The notes under the pieces: model-generated | Databases searched by the model: none | Seen by the model: only the letters and a program-made list of their open reading frames with translations | Told to the model about the DNA's origin: nothing | IMG/VR virus record: IMGVR_UViG_3300030419_003947 | Coordinates: 1 to 55,581 of that record | Length of the DNA stretch: 55,581 bases | Reading direction: 5' to 3' (one strand) | Source of the DNA: a virus | Position numbers and translations under genes: made by a program | Shown here: in pieces, positions 9,173-16,263 of the stretch | Position numbering within the stretch: position 1 is the first letter of the stretch | How the letters are laid out: every line of letters begins with the position of its first letter

Positions 9173-10008
9173 GCGACTGCCTCCTTTTTTAGTCCATTGC
9201 CCATTAGGTTCTCAAATACTTGAGGATTGAGTTCTCTAAACGCCTCATAGTATTCTTCGCTAATCCAATCTTCTCCCCACTTCTTATGGCGAGTCTTGGT
9301 CGAGGTATCGACGTATCGTTGGATTCCATATTGGTGGCATTTGGTGCAAAAGAAGAAGTCTTCTCCTGCCCCGGTTGACTCAAACCAAGGCTGTGGCATC
9401 TGGCGAAATACATTCATATCGCACATGAAAACGCCAGTGCCAAATGCTAGCGAACCTCCCACATCAGCATTAGTGATTAGCTTGTCTTTTGGATAGTCCA
9501 AGACAAACTCACTGCTCATCATCGGCTTTCCAGACGTAGAATCTACAGATTCCTTGATCGTCATTATCACCGGATTGTATGGCTCTCTTGCTGTAAACGC
9601 CAGTGCTGCCACTACAGGAACTTGGTGCCGCCAAAGTCTGAGGAAAAGACTATGATCAAACATCATATCGTCATCCCACATGAGACAATAATCGGCATCC
9701 CATGCCAATGACGATTCGATAATCATCTCCCTCGCTTTTCCCGGCAACGAGCAGCGAGTATAATCTAGGAGTCCTAACTCCAAGACTCCCATCTTATCCA
9801 AATCTTCTTTGGTTGGCTCTGCGCCTAATTCTTCTGGACTATCGGGCGATAGCTTTGGCAAGCTATGCGTCATCATTTGCTCACCAATGGCATTATACAT
9901 GATCGTTCTTTGCCGTAGCTCACCCAAATACGTCATAAAGTCCATGAACCGAGCAAAACATGCGGTATCTGGACCATTATACCAAGGCATACCTATGACT
10001 AGTCTCAT
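9169..10008 (-). CDS. Glycosyltransferase-like protein (GT-A fold)
   Basis: The protein opens with MRLVIGMPWYNGPDTACFARF, has a WDADYCLMWDDDMMFDH motif that fits the metal/nucleotide-sugar-binding DxD site of GT-A enzymes, and a later GAGEDFFFCTKCHQYGI segment resembling the catalytic ED of family 2-like glycosyltransferases. The ATG at 10008 overlaps the upstream stop (ATGA); an in-frame GTG at 10017 is possible. First enzyme of the coupled cassette 10208-6987. Donor and acceptor are not predictable. Confidence 0.75.
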   Translation of the reverse strand: MRLVIGMPWYNGPDTACFARFMDFMTYLGELRQRTIMYNAIGEQMMTHSLPKLSPDSPEELGAEPTKEDLDKMGVLELGLLDYTRCSLPGKAREMIIESSLAWDADYCLMWDDDMMFDHSLFLRLWRHQVPVVAALAFTAREPYNPVIMTIKESVDSTSGKPMMSSEFVLDYPKDKLITNADVGGSLAFGTGVFMCDMNVFRQMPQPWFESTGAGEDFFFCTKCHQYGIQRYVDTSTKTRHKKWGEDWISEEYYEAFRELNPQVFENLMGNGLKKEAVA

Positions 10009-10208
10009 TTTATCCACCCCACTTTCATCTTAAAAAATTCCCAAGGGGAGGCATTCATAGCCATAGTATGCTTGTGTCCTACATGCTTCTTCTTCACCTC
10101 AGAAGGTGAATCGCTCCAGAACAATTCATTGCACTGGCAGCGATACAACCTTCTGGATGAAGTCGATGGGTCATGGGGCTTAAGGCATGACCTAATCTTG
10201 TTAAACAT
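10005..10208 (-). CDS. Small Cys/His protein leading the glycosylation cassette
   Basis: A 67-aa basic protein with YRCQCNELFW and, about 15 residues later, HVGHKHT; the C-x-C and H-x3-H pairs could bind one zinc ion. It is translationally coupled (ATGA) to the glycosyltransferase that follows and starts after an AAGGAG site in the recurrent CCCTCAAGGAG leader. I do not recognise a family. It could be a small adaptor for the sugar-modification enzymes or a virion component. Confidence 0.5.
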   Translation of the reverse strand: MFNKIRSCLKPHDPSTSSRRLYRCQCNELFWSDSPSEVKKKHVGHKHTMAMNASPWEFFKMKVGWIK

Positions 10209-10240
10209 AATTACTCCTTGAGGGTTTTATTTGGGCTTAT

Positions 10241-10711
10241 TTACAGGGCGCGAAGGAATACGTGGTCGGCATAGTTAATGCTACCCAGCGAGTGCAGAGT
10301 AGCGGTAACCGTGTCCAGAGCCACAACCGGACCCAAGAGTCCCTGCGTTGCGCCCGTCGAGCTAAGGCCCACAGACGCTCCTTGATTACCCGGCCCCAAG
10401 GGATGACCGGGAATAACCGTAACCGAACCAACAATGCGATAGATCAACGCCGATTCATGGTATCCATAAACCTGCACTTCACCAACGTCATTATTCGGAA
10501 TGTCCTCATTCGCCAGACCAATAAAACTGCCTTCGCCATTCAAGCAAGAATTGCTTTCCTGTGCAGCTTCATTCGATCCAACCGAAGAAGTATTCTTGTT
10601 GTTGGTCATCAGATACACCGGATAGTGCGTGGTGATCGTCTTACCATCAACATTCGTAATATTCACCCAGACCCTTTCGGCATCAGAGCGATTAACCTGT
10701 TGAATTTGCAT
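10241..10711 (-). CDS. Putative capsid decoration / head fibre protein
   Basis: The 156-aa protein is beta-rich with many Gly, Ser, Thr and Val (VWVNITNVDGKTITTHYPVY, then GEVQVYGYHESALIYRIVGS) and no enzyme motif. It lies two genes after the major coat gene, a common place for capsid-decorating proteins. Codon use looks more G+C-rich than in neighbouring genes, and an equally long open frame exists on the opposite strand (10262-10717), which I treat as a shadow. Function inferred from context. Confidence 0.55.
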   Translation of the reverse strand: MQIQQVNRSDAERVWVNITNVDGKTITTHYPVYLMTNNKNTSSVGSNEAAQESNSCLNGEGSFIGLANEDIPNNDVGEVQVYGYHESALIYRIVGSVTVIPGHPLGPGNQGASVGLSSTGATQGLLGPVVALDTVTATLHSLGSINYADHVFLRAL

Positions 10712-10723
10712 TTTTAGCCTCTC

Positions 10724-11011
10724 CTAAAATGCGCCTAGGACGTGTGCGGTAAAGGTATACGTTCCACTGTCAGCAGTAGTCGATACCCGAACACTTCCGT
10801 TGGTAGACGTACCACCAGTTGAAGTATTTAGCACTACCTGTGGGGTAGCGGCATCTTCAGCCGGGGTGGAAATGCTGCAAGAGTATACATACCCTGTCTC
10901 TGGAACTAATACGATGTGACTATCGTCCTGCTCTCCAGTAAAAGAACCCGTCATAACAACGTGTTCTCCTACAGGCGAGATGGTATCAATAGTCGTAGTA
11001 AGTGCTGCCAT
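10724..11011 (-). CDS. Small beta-rich capsid-associated protein
   Basis: A 95-aa protein immediately downstream of the major coat gene, with beta-strand-like sequence (EHVVMTGSFTGEQDDSHIVL, SGTYTFTAHVLGAF) and Thr/Ser-rich loops. Size and place fit a decoration or head-completion protein. No signal peptide or membrane segment. The neighbouring 10241-10711 protein may act with it on the capsid surface. Confidence 0.55.
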   Translation of the reverse strand: MAALTTTIDTISPVGEHVVMTGSFTGEQDDSHIVLVPETGYVYSCSISTPAEDAATPQVVLNTSTGGTSTNGSVRVSTTADSGTYTFTAHVLGAF

Positions 11012-11027
11012 GACAGTCTCCTACCTA

Positions 11028-12023
11028 TTAAGAGATGCCAGCCAATACACCAAGCTTGCGCCTGTTGTTGACTGCCAAGTTGCCTTGGAAAAGAATCTGG
11101 GCAACGAGGGCATCTTGATCGATGGGCTTCTGGAAGCCTTCATCAGTCATAGCAAAATTGGCCTTGCCATGAATGAACATCATAATATGGGCAGAGTTAA
11201 GCATGTACATTACGCCGCTGGTGCAGTAGTCATCCCAAACAACTTCTGCGCCTTTGAACTTCAGCGTATCAATGCCAGCATCGGCACCACCAGAAGGATT
11301 CTGCTCATAACGAACGCGAGGCGAGATCAATGCCTCCAAAGCTTCATGTACCGTCTGAGTGGTAACGATGAAGTCAGGAGTCGAAGCAACGCCTTCCGAA
11401 CCACGCGAACAGCTATTGTAAACCGTGCGCATGTTGGAAACGAGGTTAGAAGCAGCGGCACCTACACTAGCTACCGCACGATTGCGCCATGCCGTATTAT
11501 CGGCGGGATCAATCGAAGCATAGGTAGTAGTAGCAGGAGTCTGATCAACGGCAGCAGTCAAGCCCGTAAGCTGCTTGCTACCAGAGCCAGTGCCATCACT
11601 GAAAATACCAGTAGCAACGCCATCACCCAGAGAAAGCTCGGCTTGCCGAATCTTTTCCTGCATGATGTCATTGATCTGGGCCGGACCTTGGTTAGAGCGC
11701 AACGTCAAGCCGTCAATGGCAAGACCAACTGCACCCTGCTTCCACGTATACCACGCCGTAGTCTGACCGATGGAAGGAGTAATACTAAGGGTATCCAAAC
11801 CAGAATACCACTTGAAAGTATTATTTTTCCCGGTCATAACCGGAATGCGGATACGCTCACCACCTTGAAGAACCTTGATACGATTGCCAGACTTGAACCA
11901 AGACAGCGTCTTAGCCATATCATAGATATTATCTTGAATGGCACCAGACGAGAGGATCTCATCCAACGTCATCGTAAGCAAGGGTCCATATGTGCGACTT
12001 AGGGTCGATTCTCCCGTAGCCAT
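11028..12023 (-). CDS. Major capsid protein (HK97-fold coat)
   Basis: The 331-aa protein has the layout of podoviral/siphoviral coat proteins: an N-terminal arm, an E-loop-like region with GERIRIPVMTGKNNTF, and the characteristic C-terminal segment QDALVAQILFQGNLAVNNRR followed by KLGVLAGIS, common in this coat family. It is preceded by a scaffold-like gene and followed by two small capsid-like proteins, the classic head-gene order. It forms the icosahedral shell. No fused scaffold or protease domain is present, consistent with a separate scaffold protein. Confidence 0.88.
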   Translation of the reverse strand: MATGESTLSRTYGPLLTMTLDEILSSGAIQDNIYDMAKTLSWFKSGNRIKVLQGGERIRIPVMTGKNNTFKWYSGLDTLSITPSIGQTTAWYTWKQGAVGLAIDGLTLRSNQGPAQINDIMQEKIRQAELSLGDGVATGIFSDGTGSGSKQLTGLTAAVDQTPATTTYASIDPADNTAWRNRAVASVGAAASNLVSNMRTVYNSCSRGSEGVASTPDFIVTTQTVHEALEALISPRVRYEQNPSGGADAGIDTLKFKGAEVVWDDYCTSGVMYMLNSAHIMMFIHGKANFAMTDEGFQKPIDQDALVAQILFQGNLAVNNRRKLGVLAGIS

Positions 12024-12051
12024 AATGGAATTGCTCCCGTTCTAATGGTTG

Positions 12052-12954
12052 TTAAGTGTTAAAAGTCTTCCACGACTTGAGGACTGCTTTCGATACAATA
12101 TCGCTTAAGTCATCATCCTCTTGTCGCAAAGATGGTTCCTGCGCTGGAGCATTAGAGGATCGGTTGTGAGAGCTAGAAGCTCGCGCAACCCTCTGCGCCC
12201 TGCTGCCATTGCCACCTTCAGAAAGACCCCTGTCATACTCGGCTTGCATCAGCTTGTCGTAATTGTAAAGGATGTAAAGTTGATTGGGCGTAATGCCTTC
12301 CTCTGGTGAACGCATAGACTTGAAAAGGTCACGAACTCCTTCATATATGTCTTGGTTCCAAACAAACTTGTCACCATCCATATGTCCGAAGTCGTCGCCC
12401 CACTTGTCTACACCTTCCGTGATTGCGCCCATAGTCATTTCCATAGATCGCTTATCACGTTCTTCAGCATCCAATTCATCTTTGGATACAAGGCCAAGCT
12501 CTTCTACGTATGCGTCAAACATTTCACGCTGCTGCTTGGGCATACGCTGTAACATTTGCTGCCGACGAGCCTCTGCGGGGTCGGGCTTTTCCGGTCCTTT
12601 AGCCGCATCTTCCAACTTAGCAAGACGCTGCTCAAGTTCCTTATTAGCATTTCCCTGCTGGCTTATTGTTCTTTGAAACTGTTTTACCAGTTCGGCTCCA
12701 CCGGGAAGAGCGTCAGCATTCTTTTCCAGATAGTCCAGCAACTCTTGTCGACTAGGAGTTTTCTCCGCACCATTTGAATTGTCTGAGAGTCCGTTGCCGG
12801 GATCAGATGTATTCGATGCGTTACCATTGCCGGGGGAAGCGCCATTCCCCTTTGCCGCCACTACGGAGTCAATAGCTTCTTTGTTCATGGCAGATTGAAG
12901 CTGCTCAAGCTCATCAGAAGCACTGGACGTATTGGCAGACGTAATTTCAGTCAT
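12052..12954 (-). CDS. Scaffolding protein
   Basis: This 300-aa protein is charged and helix-rich, with a disordered N-terminus (PGNGNASNTSDPGNGLSD), a coiled coil near residues 85-125 (LVKQFQRTISQQGNANKELE, QRLAKLEDAAK) and a polar C-terminus. It is encoded directly upstream of the coat gene, as expected for the internal scaffold that directs procapsid assembly and leaves before DNA packaging. Its start follows an AAGGAG site within the recurrent CCCTCAAGGAG leader. No protease motif is seen. Confidence 0.8.
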   Translation of the reverse strand: MTEITSANTSSASDELEQLQSAMNKEAIDSVVAAKGNGASPGNGNASNTSDPGNGLSDNSNGAEKTPSRQELLDYLEKNADALPGGAELVKQFQRTISQQGNANKELEQRLAKLEDAAKGPEKPDPAEARRQQMLQRMPKQQREMFDAYVEELGLVSKDELDAEERDKRSMEMTMGAITEGVDKWGDDFGHMDGDKFVWNQDIYEGVRDLFKSMRSPEEGITPNQLYILYNYDKLMQAEYDRGLSEGGNGSRAQRVARASSSHNRSSNAPAQEPSLRQEDDDLSDIVSKAVLKSWKTFNT

Positions 12955-12973
12955 TTTCTATTCTCCTTGAGGG

Positions 12974-13432
12974 CTACTTTATGCTGGGCAAGTCAGACAC
13001 ACGTTTAACTTCGTCTACAGATTTGCCGTCTTTATTTTCTGTTCCTACGACAAAGTTATATTTGTCTTCCTCTCTTTTTTCTTCTTCTCTACGATGATCA
13101 TCTAAGCTTCGTCCCGAAAGTCGATCTATGGGCTTAATGCTTTCGGGTGCCTTGTCATCGTAATTTCTTGCTCCACGAACCTTATCACCCGCTTCAATAA
13201 CATTAAGAGCCTTCATAACTTGCTCCTTATGCCTACGACCATGAATGTCCATATCTAAGGACTCATCGTAATAGGACTCAAAGGGCTGAAAGCCTTTAAT
13301 AGCAGTTACGGGGAACTGCAAAGCGGCATCGCCACCACATTGGCATTTGATAGTTTTCTTTTTGTCTTCAAGCGAAACAACGACTTCTTTGGTCGTATTG
13401 CACGTTTCGCATGTGTAATCATATAAAGGCAT
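12974..13432 (-). CDS. FmdB-like zinc-ribbon protein
   Basis: The N-terminus MPLYDYTCETCNTTKEVVVS with a second pair KCQCGG is the zinc-ribbon signature of the FmdB / regulatory-protein-like family, here with two Cys pairs about 22 residues apart. The remaining 100 residues are highly charged (DDHRREEEKREEDKYNF). Phages often carry such proteins beside scaffold and portal genes; the role is unknown and may be in assembly rather than transcription. It sits between the scaffold gene and an Ala/Pro-rich protein. Confidence 0.75.
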   Translation of the reverse strand: MPLYDYTCETCNTTKEVVVSLEDKKKTIKCQCGGDAALQFPVTAIKGFQPFESYYDESLDMDIHGRRHKEQVMKALNVIEAGDKVRGARNYDDKAPESIKPIDRLSGRSLDDHRREEEKREEDKYNFVVGTENKDGKSVDEVKRVSDLPSIK

Positions 13433-13436
13433 TGGA

Positions 13437-13913
13437 TTATCCTATAGGAAGAACCAAGGCACTCATGTCGTTGTCAGCAGATTGCTGCGGCGAAGGTCCA
13501 CCACCGAATCCCGCACGTTCTGCTGCTTTATCCCCACCGGGAAGGATACCCGTCTTTTCCATTTTCTGCAAAAGGCGAGGCATCACCTGTAGCTCTTCCA
13601 TCGTAAATTCATTAAGCAAGTCAGCAGGAATGCCAAAATTCTTTGTGATCTTTGCCTGTGCTGCATCCTTCGCTGCTCTGGACTGATCGGCAGTATCCAT
13701 TCCCTGTGGTTTAGGAGTGCCAGCAGGAGCCTGTCGTGAAGGTGCTGCCATAGGCTTGCGTCTGCCAGCAGGGGCTTTAGGCATTGGCCTAGCCGCTCTG
13801 GGAGCTTGCTTCGCTGCGGGAGCAGCGGCGGGTCGCCCAGCAGGACGGGCAGCGGGAGCAGCGGGAGCAGCTTGCCCCCGTGCGGGAACCTGTACTCTAC
13901 GACCTTGTGCCAT
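13437..13913 (-). CDS. Ala/Pro-rich linker protein with helical C-terminus
   Basis: Residues 1-75 are low-complexity Ala/Pro/Arg (PAGRPAAAPAAKQAPRAARP) and probably disordered and positively charged. The C-terminal half (ITKNFGIPADLLNEFTMEEL onward) is helix-forming. It starts in the stop codon of the L,D-transpeptidase fusion gene (TAATG), so both are probably made in proportion. A DNA-binding or head-assembly role is possible, but no family is recognised. Confidence 0.55.
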   Translation of the reverse strand: MAQGRRVQVPARGQAAPAAPAARPAGRPAAAPAAKQAPRAARPMPKAPAGRRKPMAAPSRQAPAGTPKPQGMDTADQSRAAKDAAQAKITKNFGIPADLLNEFTMEELQVMPRLLQKMEKTGILPGGDKAAERAGFGGGPSPQQSADNDMSALVLPIG

Positions 13914-16261
13914 TATTTTGCTCCAACTCGTAAGGGTCCACGATGAAGTGGACGGGTTCTATAAGGTAATACCTCTACTGACGATCCTACATTCAAGTAT
14001 TCAGCAAGATCCATCAAATCTTTTTCCATAAACCGAATACAGCCATGAGAGACAAAGCCTTGGTTCTCAAATCCAGTACCTGTGGCCTTGATATCGGCGG
14101 CTGCATGGGGTCCATGTAGTCCATAGCTTTTCCAATCAAGGCCCATCCAGATGGGGCCATAGCTGCCTTCCACTTGCTCGTAGGGAACCTTGTTAATCAC
14201 TTCGGCAGTGCCAGTAGGCGTAAAATATTTTTTGCCATACCGCGTTCCTGTCGTATCACCTGTGCCTACCGCAAATTGCCTTACTTCCATTCCCTGTGAA
14301 TCCAATACCGTAGCTATGTTAACATTAGGATCTATCGTCAGTCGGTATGGAGGCTCTGGCTCTGTTGATGCCTCTTCTTCTAGTGCCGCACTGGTAATAA
14401 CGATCTGTCCCGCAGGAGACTTCCAATCTGTCCCAAGTGCCTCTTGTGTTTTTATCACCATATCAGAAGCAACGGGACTATCTTTTACCTTTTTCGTATC
14501 CGATCTTTCGTCTGTCTTTGTCTTGAACGGCAACTCTATCGGCTCTGGATTGTCTACTGGTGCAGGAGTTAGAGGATTTGTCAGTCGATCTATGATCGCT
14601 GGGTCTTCAAGATCAACCTCTATTTGCTCCTCTTCAGTTTCCAGTTCCTCCGGTGGAGTGCCTTCAAATCTTTCGGATTCTATCTTTACCTTAGAATCGG
14701 TCTTTTTTTTTTGAGTCTCAGGTGTCCATTCAATAGCATTTGGATCATAATTTAGATGCACTAAGCCTTTGCCTTCGTCCATCCAAAAAGCTATGCTTCC
14801 ACCAAGATTCCTTATGCTTCCCTTAAAACTTCTAGTAGTTGCTCCATCAGCATCTTTTTCTATCGTTATGTCATCTGGATGATATGTATTTATAAAATGA
14901 TCTAATACTGCTTGCTGTGCCTTAAATTCTGCCCTATCGCGCCTCATGCCCTTTGGCATATCAAGCGTCATGGCAACGCTTTCTTGAGGAGGATTACGGA
15001 TATAATCTGGCATATCATTGCCTGTGATTGCCCTTTTTATCCCTCCTCCTATGGCCTTAAGATAAGAGCCAAGTCCAAATCCAGTGGTTTCTCTCTTTTT
15101 CGTTTCTTCTCCTACTCCAGCTTCTTTTACTACGGTATACCCTGTCTGCCTTTTTTTAGACTCATCTACTCCCGATAGGTCTACTTCTGCTGGAAGATCT
15201 GCTTCCTCTGTCTTTGGTCTAAAGTAAGTAGTCCCATCTTTGGGGTTGGTCCAAAACTGCCCTCCCCCCATTCCTCCCTCTCCTTTTGCATTTCTCTGTG
15301 CCTCACTTCTAGCAGTAGAGCGAAGAAGACCGGGAGAGGAAACTCCTACACCGGGTTCATTGATCCATGCGGGTGGAGTATCTTTACTCTCTACCGCATC
15401 TTCTTTCATCCCCATTGCCTCCCATCGTGATGGAAGTTCATCAGAAGATTCTGGAATCGTAAAAGGTGGATCTGCGGTAGTACCCCACTGTGAAACATGT
15501 CCCGATTCTTTGTCTTCTTTAGCCCACTTTTCCTCCATAGACTTTCTATGCTGTTCTGCATCTTCTGCTACAGCGGCAGTAGCAGTACGACTTTTCTTAC
15601 GCTTTTCTGCGGGATCTATGACAGGCGGCAAGTCTTCTTCTACAGGTCGAGCTTTCTGCTCTGGATAGGGAGTATAGCTTGGTCCCTCCCTACGAGCTTT
15701 CGGCTCTGGATAGGGAGTATAGCTTGGTCCTTCCCTGCGAGCTTTCTGCTCTGGATAGGGAGTATAGCTTGGTCCCTCTTTACGAGACTTTGGTTCTAAA
15801 GGAGTATGACTTGGTCCTTCCCTACGAACTTTTGGCTCTGGGGGAGTATAGCGTGGTCCAGCAGTGGGTTTAGCACGAGGCTTAAACCGCGCAGATGAAA
15901 TAGGGGCAGATTGCGTAGACTGTCTTGAGGCGGGTCTACGAAAGTCCCTTCTGCCTTTTACGGGAGCAGCGGGTTTCACTACCTCCTCTGCCTCCTCTAC
16001 TGGCGCTGCGGCGGGAGCTTCTTCTTGCTTTGCCCAAGGATCTTTGAACTTCTCTGGCTCTTTGGGTGCTACAGTAGAGGGGATGGTCTTGCGTGAACGA
16101 GCCGTGCCGTCTTTGCCAATGAGCATGGCTTGAACAGAGCCATCTTTCTGTCGCTCTATAGTCCACTCAGATCCTTCCCCGGCTTTGCCCAAGTTCTTCT
16201 TAAGCCAAGGGTCTAGATTTTCTAGTTCTTCGTCGGATAGGGACCACGATGTAAATGCCAT
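13913..16261 (-). CDS. Virion protein with Pro-rich repeats and C-terminal L,D-transpeptidase (YkuD) domain
   Basis: The 782-aa protein ends in a YkuD domain (about residues 640-770): YGLHGPHAAADIK followed by FVSHGCIRF near residue 740, giving the catalytic His...Ser-His-Gly-Cys signature of L,D-transpeptidases that cross-link or exchange residues on peptidoglycan stem peptides. Residues about 135-205 contain five imperfect repeats of 14-15 residues (PSYTPYPEPKARREG), encoded by 45-nt DNA repeats at 15664-15860. The N-terminus and middle are Lys/Glu-rich and probably extended. It lies between portal and scaffold genes, so it is probably a virion component acting on the cell wall during DNA entry. 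No signal peptide is seen. Confidence 0.82.
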   Translation of the reverse strand: MAFTSWSLSDEELENLDPWLKKNLGKAGEGSEWTIERQKDGSVQAMLIGKDGTARSRKTIPSTVAPKEPEKFKDPWAKQEEAPAAAPVEEAEEVVKPAAPVKGRRDFRRPASRQSTQSAPISSARFKPRAKPTAGPRYTPPEPKVRREGPSHTPLEPKSRKEGPSYTPYPEQKARREGPSYTPYPEPKARREGPSYTPYPEQKARPVEEDLPPVIDPAEKRKKSRTATAAVAEDAEQHRKSMEEKWAKEDKESGHVSQWGTTADPPFTIPESSDELPSRWEAMGMKEDAVESKDTPPAWINEPGVGVSSPGLLRSTARSEAQRNAKGEGGMGGGQFWTNPKDGTTYFRPKTEEADLPAEVDLSGVDESKKRQTGYTVVKEAGVGEETKKRETTGFGLGSYLKAIGGGIKRAITGNDMPDYIRNPPQESVAMTLDMPKGMRRDRAEFKAQQAVLDHFINTYHPDDITIEKDADGATTRSFKGSIRNLGGSIAFWMDEGKGLVHLNYDPNAIEWTPETQKKKTDSKVKIESERFEGTPPEELETEEEQIEVDLEDPAIIDRLTNPLTPAPVDNPEPIELPFKTKTDERSDTKKVKDSPVASDMVIKTQEALGTDWKSPAGQIVITSAALEEEASTEPEPPYRLTIDPNVNIATVLDSQGMEVRQFAVGTGDTTGTRYGKKYFTPTGTAEVINKVPYEQVEGSYGPIWMGLDWKSYGLHGPHAAADIKATGTGFENQGFVSHGCIRFMEKDLMDLAEYLNVGSSVEVLPYRTRPLHRGPLRVGAK
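15664..15860 (-). repeat. Tandem 45-nt repeats encoding Pro/Tyr-rich units
   Basis: Within the L,D-transpeptidase gene the DNA repeats nearly exactly three times with a unit of about 45 nt, then continues as two shorter diverged units. They encode PSYTPYPE(Q/P)KARREG-type repeats. High DNA identity between copies suggests recent expansion by slippage or unequal recombination, so copy number may vary between relatives. Confidence 0.85.
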
Positions 16262-16263
16262 GA

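Noticed and set aside
10262-10717. 151-codon plus-strand frame over the decoration-like gene
   Set aside because: Arg-rich shadow composition and no ribosome site; the minus-strand frame fits the operon.
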